Assembly (NCBI RefSeq): GCF_932526225.1
Contig: NC_064048.1
Coordinates: forward strand, 5,624,627 to 5,688,626
Source: Nematostella vectensis
Taxonomy: Eukaryota > Cnidaria > Anthozoa > Actiniaria > Edwardsiidae
Direction of reading: 5' to 3'
Length of the DNA: 64,000 nucleotides
Shown: piece after piece, positions 1 through 10,700 of the stretch
How the letters are laid out: the number at the start of each line of letters is the position of its first letter
Numbering within the stretch: the first letter of the stretch is position 1
Translations under genes and position numbers: made by a program
The notes under the pieces: generated by a model
Database searches by the model: none
Told to the model about the DNA's origin: nothing
Seen by the model: the letters and a program-made list of their open reading frames with translations, nothing else

Positions 1-268
1 CGTGAAGGAGCAGATGACACTGTATCGCGCATTCCGGCTGAAGAAACGTGGCGTGGAAATCTACGTTGTGGCAGTGGGGAAGTATCTTTACGGTATGCAC
101 GAGATCATTGGGTTAGCAACGTCGTCAAGTCACCATCTTTATCGAGTGCGGAGCATGAAGGACTTTGTCAAAATCGTCCAACTCATTCCGAGATTTGAAG
201 AGTTCTTGTATCATAACAGCGAGGGCAGGGACTTTGAATACATTCATTTCCCAACACCGAAACCATAG
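1..268 (+). CDS. Secreted VWA-domain protein, 3' terminal exon (5' end outside window)
   Basis: The window opens inside an exon that reads through to a TAG at 266-268. The peptide carries the strand-helix block VEIYVVAVGKYLYG, which aligns closely with PEIYVVAVGQYLYG in the complete VWA gene at 5015-6723, followed by similar HEIIGLA and IPRF segments. It is therefore the C-terminal part of a von Willebrand factor A domain and a tandem paralogue of that gene. The metal-binding MIDAS motif, signal peptide and start lie upstream of the window and cannot be seen. The tail after the VWA fold differs from the paralogue: it is longer and ends in PTPKP. VWA proteins of this type are usually extracellular adhesion or matrix proteins; that role is inferred from the family. 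Confidence 0.8.
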   Translation, partial: VKEQMTLYRAFRLKKRGVEIYVVAVGKYLYGMHEIIGLATSSSHHLYRVRSMKDFVKIVQLIPRFEEFLYHNSEGRDFEYIHFPTPKP

Positions 269-756
269 CAATGGTTTATGTTGCCATAACAACGAGGAAA
301 ATTATGAACAGACAAGAAGTATTTCCGTTGCTCAAAGACAACTAAAGAAGTTGCAAAAAGACCACCGTCGCTATATTAGACTTTGAAGCACGACGTTGTC
401 ATAGTGACGAGTGTAGTCATGACAACAAGAAAAAAGATCGACAAAAATTCATTCTATACACAAATTAGCTACACACGCTAAAGAAAACCTAGACAAATAG
501 TAACAGTTTTGCGTGTTCCATTTGAGGACTAGGATAGCTTGGGTGTGTTTTGCAGTGAAGAAATATAATATTCTAGAAACAAGTCTTAGAAAATGCATCT
601 AGAAAGGAAAACAGTAAAAGGAACAATGCATTTTACATGACCACTGACCGCTGTTTGGGTGTGTTTTGCGCATGGAAATTGTAGAATAAGCGCTACCGCC
701 TAGAAGAAAAATAATATAATAAAAGAAGAAGAAAATATATATCGCGTTATTTTACA
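269..756. other. Intergenic, no gene seen
   Basis: AT-rich sequence after the first VWA gene. The phrase TGGGTGTGTTTTGC occurs twice (about 540 and 657), suggesting a small diverged duplication. No ORF with coding character was found. Confidence 0.5.
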
Positions 757-983
757 GCCGCGCATTGTCACCAGTTTACTTCCGATCGATTACGTATCAA
801 TCTCCGATGATTTTTAACGGAAAACGCGAAAAAATATTTCAAAATATTGAAAGCAGTGTGTCCATTGGAAGTTTGATTGATAATTTAGAGCGGATGGCCT
901 GTTAAATATCTCGGATATTCTTTTGTCTTTACACGGTTGAGGTTTCCGTCGGACCTCCGAAAGTAAACTGGTGACAATGCGGC
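757..983. mobile_element. Short TIR element (MITE-like), 227 bp
   Basis: The ends are inverted copies of CATTGTCACCAGTTTACTT: left arm about 763-783, right arm about 958-979. They are preceded and followed by GCCG/CGGC, and the left arm has a 2-bp insertion. Inside there is no coding capacity. This is the layout of a nonautonomous DNA transposon. The superfamily is not assigned because no clear target-site duplication is visible. Confidence 0.75.
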
Positions 984-3900
984 TTCAAATATCAAAAATT
1001 AGGACTAATCATTATGTATTTCGTATGATTACAAATATTACAAACAAGCCGGTAGAAAAAATAAACTAGGTGGTGTGAGCGTAGGTTTGATAGAAAGGGA
1101 AAAAGATAAACGCCAGGTTGAGTGGCATTTGTATTGACGTTATGGGTGTAACCCTTCGTCGAGCAAAGGAGAAAAGGGTAATACTCAAACCTTAGGAATA
1201 TCTCTGTTTTAGCAGTGGCGCAAAACAAACCATTTCAAACTTGTGTTTATTTATTCCACTATTTAGAATGTAATGCAATTCCCTGTAGGAAAAGTCGTAA
1301 AGCGCAAAAATGAATATATTATTGTTACAGCTTGGATTGAAGAGATTTGTAGGCTTGGAAGAGATTTGTAGGCTGGCATATTTGTGCATGTTTGTTGAGT
1401 AGAAATCTAAACATAATATGAAATGCTCTCTACCTTTGGAAGATAAAAGAGACCTGAGTTCATTGCACTTAAAATACATGGAATCTTTTTGAAAGCCCCC
1501 CCCCCACACACACACACACACACACACTGCAACGTGTGTCTTTCGCTTTCGGGGGTGGTTATATTTTTTCAGAAAACTCACCCCCTTCTCCTCCCACTTT
1601 TTCGGATTTCGCCCCGCCACCCCCCTCAAGAAATATCCTGGGTATGGGCCTGTTTATTCTGCTCGCGCGAAAAATAAAGCGCGCGAAAACAAAATCCGCG
1701 AACTTTAATCTTGCCAAATATGATGGATTTTTTCCGCGGTCGCGAAATTCAATACTCACGAAATGTGCCGAGAAAATTTAAAAGAAAAAAATATGTTTTG
1801 TTTTTAGCGTTCGCCTTGTCGCCTTGTTAGCTTTTGCTTGACTACCTGGTTACGACTGAGCATTCCGCACCCACCCCCCCCCCCCCCCACCTCCCCAACT
1901 ACTAACCCATTACACCTGAAACAAAGTGCCTTTCTCTATGTTTTTTTTTAAGTTGGTCTTCTCTTCTCAAGTCCCGGAAAACAAATGCTCTAAGATGCGG
2001 AGGGGGTTATCTACTGTAACCATCTCATCCTGATTGATCAATCTTAAGTATTCCGCCCACTTCCTACACCTCACCTGAAACTAAATTCTCTTCCACCGTT
2101 CTATGGCAGCTTTTGTAGTTGACCTTCTGATTTTTTAATTTTTTTTTTACCTTTTGAAAGTAATTAAGCATGCGCCACCCACCTTCCCTCCCCCCCCCCC
2201 CCCCCCCCCCCCTGGGTCCCAAAAGCAAATGCTCTTAAGACAGAGAGGAGAGGGGATGTATAGTAGCAATCTGATCATGATATAGCCAGTGGAAAACAGT
2301 AAACACTGTGATAGATAAACATGTTTGTACACATGCTCTTAGAAGGCGAAGTGTGTGGGGGTGGGTGGGGGGCATATTTACCATTGGATATGATGAAGCA
2401 ATCAACGTTTACTTTGGTAAGGACAGATAGTCCACTTCGTCCATAGTAATACAGTACATACTGCGGTGGCGCATACGTTAAGGAAATTAAAAGGACGTGC
2501 ATTACTTTCACCAAAGTTAACAGCATGAGAAGATGAAATATGATCTTTAAGCATTATTCTCATAAATATTTTAAATTTCCTGAGATCATATAGACCTTAC
2601 TTCCCGGTGAGAAAAACAGTGTGAGAGTGAAAGTTGAGCCATACTCGTATCGAATGAATGATATATTTATTGTATGTTCTGTCCGTGTCTAGCTTCCACG
2701 GCTTCGAGTGGTGTGAAGCGACTTTTCTGGAGGTACGTACATGTTTCTTGAGTAACATTTGTGGTTTGTGCAATAAGCACAAACCAAAGAAAACACCATA
2801 AAGCCACTGCCCTATAGTTAGTATATCATAGGTTTTCCGTTGTGCTTTCGACAATATCTTCTTTACAGCTGGATTTTTTTTCAAATGACTATCTAAAATT
2901 AAGGCTCTTTACCAAAGAATACAACCAATAAAGGCCAACGCCAGAGGCAGTCAAACGACCGGTTAAACGAACTTGAGATGCGTAGTTCGAGTTTCCCAAA
3001 ACTCTCGCATTATGTCCAGAAAGAAGCCAAGGAACTGATTTCTCATAAAAAATGCAAGGAGCTGATTTCTGCCCTTAGGCAAAAGATAGTCTAGTGTGCA
3101 AAGAAAACATCTCCCCGTATTGTTACAGACAAAAAGCATTGCACTACTTATGTTTTATTCAATTATTATTATTATGTTTTATACTTTTCAATTAGTATTA
3201 TCTATTTCGCCGCGAAATGTCTTTACCGTTGTCGAACTTGCTGCGGTTATAGTTGCTCATAATCTATCACTTTTTTTTATTTAACAATAACAATAAAATT
3301 ACTAAACAAATTCAAGGAAAAAAGTGGCCTTTTATGATTTTTCTTAATTTTTTTTCTATTAGTTTATCCCGGCAGACTTATCCTTCGGCATCACATCCTT
3401 TTACGACGTTTACTTTTATAGCCCGCGCAACCGTAGCCTAGGAATAATAAATATTTATTCAATTGGCTTGCAATTTAGCGAGCATTCGAGCAAGGCATTT
3501 GGCGAGATTTGGCAGGTGAGCATGGCATTATTTTTGGTGAGCACGATGGGGGGGACAGTTGTAACCTCCCTAAAAATTCTGCCGTGTTCTTCATATTCCT
3601 TAACTGTTAAAGTGATCACGGTAGCGTGCGTCAAATGTAAAGAATGGGATATGTATCGTCAGTAGTGCATTTTCATTGTGCATATGATGACCACAAACCT
3701 CTTATAATGGCCGAATTTTGAGCAATCCATGGCCCACGTCAACTTGTAAGAGGCAACTGCGTTTGGCTGAATATTTTCTCTACAACAAGTAAAAAAAAAC
3801 AAAAAAAAAAACAGAATAGAACTTTGGAGGGTAACAAATTCAGTTTGATTCAGAGAAGGTTTGAGTTATTGGGGGCTGATTGCAAATGTCTCTTCCTCTA

Positions 3901-4150
3901 TGTTTAAGCATCCTGAAACTAGCTAAAAATGATTGAACTACTAAAAGAATTAGGCCTATATCTGAAGCACATCAAACACAGCTCGATGAGTTAACGGGGA
4001 ATTCGAATTATTCACGCCCGAGCTGGTAGGGGTCTTCTGTCTAGCAAAAAAAAAAAAACCAAAGCAGCATTGTACAATGAGTTTATAATGTCTGGTAAAA
4101 ATACCCCCAGCAATAACTAATAACTACTCCGCTTCACGTCCATAAGCAAC
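984..4150. other. Intergenic low-complexity region
   Basis: No convincing gene. It holds a (CA)n tract near 1506-1528, long C runs near 1875-1890 and 2189-2212, a short tandem duplication of GAAGAGATTTGTAGGCT near 1339-1376, and A/T-rich stretches. Short ORFs here are carried by homopolymer tracts and look non-coding. Confidence 0.5.
1855..2290. repeat. Diverged tandem duplication with C-run hearts
   Basis: Blocks at about 1858-2035 and 2165-2281 share a C-rich core followed by a similar segment: ACAAATGCTCTAAGA with a G-rich stretch and CTCATCCTGAT, against GCAAATGCTCTTAAGACAG and ATCATGAT. A shorter related block starts near 2045. The copies are strongly diverged, so this is an old local duplication or clustered copies of one repeat family. 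Confidence 0.5.
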
Positions 4151-4660
4151 ATTTTGTGCATCGTTCACTAATGCTGAAACATTTTGTGCATCGTTCACTA
4201 ATGCTGAAACATTTTGTGCATCGTTCACTAATGCTGAAACATTTTGTGCATCGTTCACTAATGCTGAAACATTTTGTGCATCGTTCACTAATGCTGAAAC
4301 ATTTTGTGCATCGTTCACTAATGCTGAAACATTTTGTGCATCGTTCACTAATGCTGAAACATTTTGTGCATCGTACACTAATGCTGAAACATTTTGTGCA
4401 TCGTTCACTAATGCTGAAACATTTTGTGCATCGTTCACTAATGCTGAAACATTTTGTGCATCGTTCACTAATGCTGAAACATTTTGTGCATCGTTCACTA
4501 ATGCTGAAACATTTTGTGCATCGTTCACTAATGCTGAAACATTTTGTGCATCGTTCACTAATGCTGAAACATTTTGTGCATCGTTCACTAATGCTGAAAC
4601 ATTTTGTGCATCGCTCACTAATGCTGAAACATTTTGTGCATCGTTCACTAATGCTGAAAC
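4151..4660. repeat. 30-bp minisatellite, 17 copies
   Basis: Seventeen head-to-tail copies of a 30-bp unit (ATTTTGTGCATCGTTCACTA plus ATGCTGAAAC). Only two substitutions are visible: TCGTTC to TCGTAC at 4374 and TCGTTC to TCGCTC at 4614. Because 30 is divisible by three, long ORFs run through on both strands (plus strand HRSLMLKHFV, minus strand NDAQNVSALV). One variant is silent in one frame and the other changes a residue in both, so there is no sign of selection for coding. The near-perfect identity implies recent expansion or ongoing homogenisation. Confidence 0.97.
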
Positions 4661-5014
4661 ATTTATGGAACGCTTTAGAGCCTGCTAGCCGTCTACTATT
4701 CAGAGTGTCGGATTTTTTTTCTCGAATATTGGGAAGCCTGTGGCTCTTTCGAAGGCCAAGGTGCGCTGGGGCGAGCTATTGCAAAATTCACGGTTGTCTT
4801 TTTAAGTCCCAACGTACGCCCATATGCGACACTTTCAGAAATAACTTTCAAGGAAATTTATCATATTATTCATATCAGTGTCACATTTTACGCTACTCTT
4901 GACAGCGAATGTCGAGTGTTTTTTTTTTTGTTGTTGTTGTTATTTATTTTCGAGGACATCAGATTTTATTTGTATCAATTTTTTTTCAGAAACCAGTAAA
5001 CTACAAGGGGAAAG

Positions 5015-6723
5015 ATGACATTATTTTATGCCTTGATTCTGATTGGTGGGGTGATGCAATGCAGTGCGCATGCTCTGACAGTAGAGCAGCTGGACAAACA
5101 GATTGAGCGCAAAGTCAATGGTGAGAATCTATTGTTTGTACTTTTTTACGATTTGTTTCTAATTTCTAATTCTTTATATTTATATATATCGGGGGGGGGG
5201 GGGGTGTTTGTATTCGTAGAGTGCATTTGAAATTGATGGAGCTAGTAAAATGAGGAGGGGTGTATGTTATCGGGTCGACTAAAACACAATCAATACGCAT
5301 TTGGTCATGTACAAATATTTGGTTTCTCTTCACAATATCCCGTTTTTACTTTACAGCACACAAAAGTCACAGTAATAAATTTCTTAGATTGTTTAAGCGC
5401 CAAAAGAATTTGCAATGCTTATGATGTCTTATAATTTTTTACTTTACTTGTCAGCTCTCACACCGCCTCAGTCTAGCCAAACTATTGCTCACAAACTCAT
5501 GTCCAACTTTCTTGGTTATGACGACACCGACGAACCATCGAGGCGAATCCGACGTGGGTCGGAAAACCTCGTGCGGGCTCGACGGAAGTCGGAAAGCTAT
5601 AACGTGGTTTATCTGATTGACTCGTCCAACTCGCTTGGTCAGCGAAACTTCACGATTGCACTCAACGCGCTCAAACTGTTGACTAGCAAGTCCAGGCCGG
5701 GGACGCGGTTTGCGGCGATCACCTTTGCGGACACCGCTAGGATCAGCTTTCCTTTCACAACAAGGTAGGCTACTCACGCCGCCATTTTATGCTCTCGCTC
5801 AATGCGGAGCCACAAAAGCATCCATTTCCATCGGCTGATTCAAGCAAGCAACCAAGATATTTAAAATCATATATGGTCAATAACATATCAGACTTTATTC
5901 GTAGATTGTTATTTTGAGTTTTCCTTGGGAATAAAACGCTGTATTTTCAATGATAAACAATAACAAAGGAGTGGGTATTGACATTCTTTAACAAAGATAC
6001 TTTCCATGAAATATCGTCAAGAACGTAAGACTTCATTTGTGTTTTTTTTTAAAGCTTCCTTGCCAAAAAACTGTATTTTCAATGAGAAACAATAACAAAG
6101 GAGTGGCTCGACATATCGGTGGTTGATTTACGGTGGTGTCAAAATACTTCTTGACAACGTTTAACTGGAAGATCATGTCCCTCGTGACCCTAGTCAGCCA
6201 CACCTTTATTACTATTTTTATTTAATATTTGAATTGTCAGAATCTTTTCTTTGTTAAGGGAAAGTTGAATATCAATAAATTGTGAATAGAATAAAAAAAA
6301 AAATGAATAAATACAAATGTTTACAGGAAGGAAGCGTACCGCCAGCTCAGCAAGGTCCCGTTCATCGCAGGCACTACCAACACCCAAGAAGCTTTAAATC
6401 TCGCACAGCGAGAACTCTTCGGCAAAAAAAACTCCGGAGCTACCCCGGGAGCCATCGGACGGGTATTGATCATTACCGATGGATTATCGAATGTGCAGAG
6501 AAACCTTACGCTGTTCAACGCTTATAAGCTAAAGATGGCGGGTCCGGAGATCTACGTGGTGGCTGTTGGGCAATACTTGTACGGCTTACATGAGCTCGTC
6601 GGGCTGGCTTCGTCAACAGAAAATCACCTCTTCAGGGCGCAAAGCATGAGGGGATTGGAAGGTGCGGTGAGGCTTATACCTAAACCAAGCATGTACCGAA
6701 AGTACTACAAACACAGGAACTAA
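5015..6723 (+). CDS. Secreted VWA-domain protein, three exons, 270 residues
   Basis: Exons 5015-5120, 5455-5764 and 6327-6723 join in frame (106, 310 and 397 nt) with GT-AG borders, giving 270 residues. Residues 1-20 (MTLFYALILIGGVMQCSAHA) form a hydrophobic signal peptide, so this ATG is a natural start. Residues 64-80 contain basic clusters RRIRR and RARRK, possible furin-type processing sites. The VWA domain starts near residue 86 with VVYLIDSSNS, where DSSNS (91-95) is the DxSxS part of the MIDAS metal site. The conserved Thr is in AGTTNT (about 153-158) and the Asp in ITDG (188-191), so metal binding looks intact. The C-terminal part matches the truncated gene at 1-268, making a tandem family. 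It is a likely extracellular adhesion or matrix protein; the ligand is unknown. Confidence 0.88.
5775..6015 (+). repeat. Interspersed repeat copy in VWA intron 2
   Basis: This segment, starting 10 bp after the donor of VWA exon 2, resembles 10374-10700: both have CACGCCGCCATTT, then a segment with TTCATTCGTAGATT or TTTATTCGTAGATT, then a TTTCAATGATA..CAATAACA block followed by GAGTGG. Part of the last block repeats again at 6070-6115. It has no coding content and its class is unknown. Confidence 0.65.
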
Positions 6724-6869
6724 AAGATTGTTCACTGGTAATGAAGAAGGCACAGGAAAATAAAGCAGAGTAATGGACGAAGTGAAGGGGCTAGAAATGG
6801 TTAGGTATAAATAGGATAATTGGTATTTTTTATACTACTTGCTGTAGCCGAAATCAACTAAACCTCATT

Positions 6870-7275
6870 TTTACCAATGTCATCGTCGTAATCATCTTCA
6901 GCTTAAACATCATGACCATCATCTTGTTCCCATCATCAGCATCACCAAAATCAACATTAACATTATCACAATTTCTTTAATTATAACATCACAATTTCTT
7001 TCATTATAATCATCAGGTATTAATCATAACCAGCATCAATAACAGCATCATTGTTGTCACTGATGTGATCGTCTTCATAATCATCAACTACACGTCATCA
7101 CCATCATCAACAACTTTATCACCATCATCAGCATCACCAACATCAACACAACAATTTTAACCCCATCATCAGCATCTCCAACATCAACAACTTCATTAAC
7201 ATCGCCCTAAACATCATCAGCATCGTCAACTGCAACATCACAATCATCACTAGCATTGTCGTAAACGTCATCCCA
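6870..7275 (+). repeat. Imperfect ATC/CAT trinucleotide-rich region
   Basis: About 400 bp dominated by CATCAT, CACCATCATC and CAACATCAAC motifs without a fixed period, downstream of the VWA gene. A similar region occurs in a synaptotagmin intron (19560-19985). Non-coding. Confidence 0.8.
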
Positions 7276-8025
7276 TCTACCCAGGATTTCAAACGTAAAC
7301 AAATAGAAATAAAAACCATTTAACTAGTTATAATGACTGTTTATTCTGTTTGAATAGCACGAGTGACTGCAATTAATTATCTTTTCTCATTCAAACCGAA
7401 CACAGAAACTAGGAATACAGTAAGCCTTTGCCGCATTGTGCAACGTGCACTAGGTGGCCATTAACAGTGAATTAAATGAGGGTAATGAGGATGCAAACTA
7501 CAGTAATTGACATGGACTTCTCTAGTCAAATAGTCAACCAGCAATTTTTACGTCCTTCGTGTACACGTGCTGTCCACACAAGAAACATTTACTTGACAAG
7601 TTTTCCGTGCGATGAGCCGGTAATGCCTTTAGACAGAAGCGATACAAAAAAATATATCAAAGATTGGCATCACAAAATGGTGCCTCTGACATAGAGACAG
7701 ACCGTGGCAGCAACAGTAGCAATATCAGCTTTTTTGATAGTCCACAAGCATCAGAACAGGGGGCCTACGAACTACTTTCATCGGAAAAACTTGTTGAGCG
7801 TCTACACGATCACTGAACTTTGTGCCCTTAGCAAGCAGCTTTTGAATAAGTGAACTTGTTAAGTAAAAATCTTTTCAATTTCCCCGTCTACACCAGCAAA
7901 TTTTTCTTGTCAGGTAAAACTTGCCCATGTAGACGGCCCTTAACACGTTGTGTTGCTGGGCACGATAACGCGCGTAGTACTAAAATTTCACGTTCCGGTT
8001 ATACTGACGACGTAAAGGAGGGTAC
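7276..8025. other. Intergenic, no gene recognised
   Basis: A 72-codon ORF at 7476-7694 has no recognisable domain, no homologue among its neighbours and no splice context that would extend it. It was not annotated as a gene. No RNA gene is apparent. Confidence 0.45.
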
Positions 8026-9600
8026 TCAAGATCTACTAGACTTTGATGACGTCACAGTCTGCGTGTTCACCGTCCGCGCGGAGTGGGCACATCCCGGAGA
8101 CCTGGGTGCGGATAAGAGACCGCTGTCAAATCCGCTCTCGGGCTCAGGCGAGGGAGAGACTTTGATAACAGGTTTAGGAAGTGGCAGAAAGTAGGAGAAG
8201 CGATACGGTTGTGTAGTTTTTGTGGAGAGTATGGCTCTATTGATCTCATCTGCTAGTTTTCTATTCTGATTTCTGCGCGCTATGGCCACAGCACGTCTTT
8301 TCTCTCTTTCTATTAATTCTTTTTCACGTTTCTCCCTCTCGATATTCTCGATCTCTTGAGCGCGTTTTCTCTGCTCTTGTCTTCGCTCTTCGTCCTTTAG
8401 TTGCTTTTCGTATCGTCTTTGCTCTTCCTTTACCTCAGTCAATTCTTGCTTTATTGCCTTTTTTAGCTCGCTCTCCACCTTTGCACATGAGACAAGTAAA
8501 TCTCGAAAATTCGTCGCCTCATAGGCGAATCCAAGCTTATTCAGTTGAATGATTATGTCTTTTGGTACCTTTGGGACTCGAAATCTGTCCATGTAGAACT
8601 TTCTGTCCTTATTGGGGTCCTTTCTGTTGCCAACAGCACAGCTCATTTTGCTTATTACGTTTCTCTCGCTTGATAAACTTCCCTGTTCATCTACTGAATC
8701 CAAAAGTCCTTCTACTTTGAATTGATCTCTTATTTCCACATCGTGAGTTACCCATCCTTTTTCAAACGCACTTTTTCCTAGCTGCGCGCCCTTTTGCAAA
8801 GTATTCTCTTCTTCAATTCCATCTTGACTTACAGGAAACCTTCCCCAAAGGTTATCGGTATGTTTGATGTCCTTATTGTTGTTTATTTGCTCCACCCTTA
8901 TTCCTTTATCTCCGTTCAAACTCGGTTTTTGATTTTTAGGCAAATTCCAATGATCTTCCTGATTGTTTTTTTTTTTATTAATGTCCATATTTTCCTGCTC
9001 TTCGCTTACAGATATTGCTCCGTTTAGGACTGCATTTTGCTCCTCTCCTTTAAGGTTTCTTTTCTTGCCATTCAAAAATCTCTTAGCAGTGATAACCGCA
9101 TTCACAAAATTCCCGGCTGTCTCTCCTTTCTTTGCTGCTCGGCGTGCTGCATTCTTCTCCTCATTAGCAAGCCTCTTAGCTTCAGCATCACTCAGTCTGG
9201 CATCTAAAATCAACTCCCTTCACTCAGCTCCAAGCTGTTTTATCATCTTTCAAGGATCGAAGTTCTTCCTCCAGTAATTCTGATTGCTTTACACTCCCAT
9301 GGGTAACCGGCTTCTCAGGGTTTTTGTCACATATTGTATCAGGACCATTTTTGTGAATGATAAGCGAAGGAAGTTTCACATCTTTTGCCGCTTTTCAGTT
9401 TTCATGCGTATCTCTGTCTTCCGCTGGTGAGCTTGTATATGAGTTTGTCCTTGAATCATCCGATCCAAATCGAACGTCATTTTTCGGTAAAATGATGGCA
9501 TCATCTTTTTTATTCTCGGCATATTTTTCAAGCAAAGTCACTTCTCTTTCAAAACTCCCTTTCCAGCCTGTCCTAACATCTCGATGATCCATTTTCATCG
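8026..9600 (-). pseudogene. Coiled-coil protein gene with disrupted N-terminal part
   Basis: From 9213 down to 8026 one frame is open for about 395 codons and has clear coding character. It is charged throughout, with a long coiled coil (AKVESELKKAIKQELTEVKE onward) full of E, K and R, then a Pro/Ser-rich tail. It has no ATG of its own. Coding-like sequence continues upstream to ATGAAAATG at 9598 (MKMDHRDVRTGW), but that stretch has a TGA at 9395-9397, a one-base frame change near an A run around 9245, and a second TGA between the frame change and 9213. Reading across these gives plausible coil sequence (LLEEELRSLKDDK). No GT-AG introns remove the lesions. It could be a decaying gene, an allele, or a good gene with assembly errors. 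The protein family was not recognised. Confidence 0.6.
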
Positions 9601-10373
9601 CTCTCCAAGACAGTCTATGATCCTTATACCGCAGAAAACAGAACTGTTGTCAGGGCTTCAATTGTTTTCTAAGAAACCCATAAACAGGGCAAACGACGTT
9701 AGAATAACCATAAAAAAAAAAAACAATATAAAGCGTTCCACTTTAACCTGTGGGTGATACTTAACACCCATTTATGAATACCTTCCACTAAGTTGCTTAT
9801 AAAATGGTGCTAATTGAGCTGTTAAGGTAAATGTTGCTTAAAGTAATTAAGGAATATTGTTTTGCTTGCTTTCTGTGAATGGATAATGTAAGAATTGTAT
9901 TAGCTAACGTTGTCGTTTTTTCTCTCATACAGAATATTAGTAAAAGACCGTTAATACCGGACTCCCGATAGATTAAACCTCCAACAGAAACGTTTATGTT
10001 AAATGTCAAAACATTTATTAGTTATCAGGAGACAAGGTATGATTTTTCTATTTCGAAAATATTAGTAAAACTTACTAAATAACATGAAATCCATGAACAA
10101 AAAAAGTCGAAAAGCAAAAGCATTTCCCGGTGATGAATTCTCATGTGCGCTTATTGGTCGATACAGGCCACGTGTACGTTTTCACAGGACAAATATTAGG
10201 CGATACCATCCTCAGACAATGTTTGCACACCATGCGCATGCGCCATAAACATTTTTGGCTGTCATATGTTTAATGGAGAGAAGGAATGAATCGGTGGGGA
10301 ATTTTCACATCCTTTTTACTAAGTCAACATTCTCAGAAATTCGTCATTATAAAATTGCTTAAAGAAGGCCAAT

Positions 10374-10700
10374 CACGCCGCCATTTATGCTTCAACTTAA
10401 TGCCGAGTCACACAAACAAGCATTTGTTCAGGCGCGTACACAGGGGGTGCACGTGGTGCGCATGTCTCATCCTTCCCTTGGCGACCAAAAAGTGGGTCAT
10501 TTTTTATTAAGGGAATCTTCAAAAACTATGCTTTTTCCATACAACAACAACAAAGTTTTTTAGATTTTCAATCATGTATGGTGAATAAGGTATCTCACAC
10601 TTCATTCGTAGATTATTTTGGAGTTCCATGCAAATAAACCCCTTTATTTCAATGATAAGCAATAACAGGAGTGGTTGAACGACATTCTTCAAGTCCGAGG
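10374..10700 (+). repeat. Interspersed repeat copy with nested insertion
   Basis: Second copy of the repeat seen at 5775-6015. The host repeat is interrupted by a TIR-element fragment starting with CAGGCGCGTACACAGGG at 10429 and ending near 10541. Afterwards host similarity resumes (ATTTTCAATCATGTATGGTG). Confidence 0.65.
10429..10541 (+). mobile_element. Truncated TIR element, family of 54132-54413
   Basis: It begins CAGGCGCGTACACAGGG and continues with CCTTGGCGACCAAAAAGTGG and a single TTATTAAG..AATCTT..CTATGCTTTTTCC unit, matching the left part of the complete element at 54132-54413. The right terminal repeat is absent, so this copy is truncated. Confidence 0.75.

Noticed and set aside
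1192-1629. 145-codon minus-strand ORF near a (CA)n tract
   Set aside because: Its middle is the translation of the dinucleotide and G/C runs, and the rest has no coding features.
4151-4660. Possible CRISPR-like array
   Set aside because: The units are contiguous with no unique spacers and the DNA is eukaryotic.
4124-4902. Long ORFs on both strands through the 30-bp array
   Set aside because: Both strands are open for the same arithmetic reason, and the unique flanks give no coding sequence or homology.
7476-7694. 72-codon plus-strand ORF
   Set aside because: Start context, length and composition are as expected by chance, and no similarity to neighbours was seen.
8026-9213. Reading the 395-codon frame as a complete gene with its own start
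   Set aside because: The first codon is TTG and coding-like sequence continues upstream across lesions, so it was annotated as a disrupted gene.
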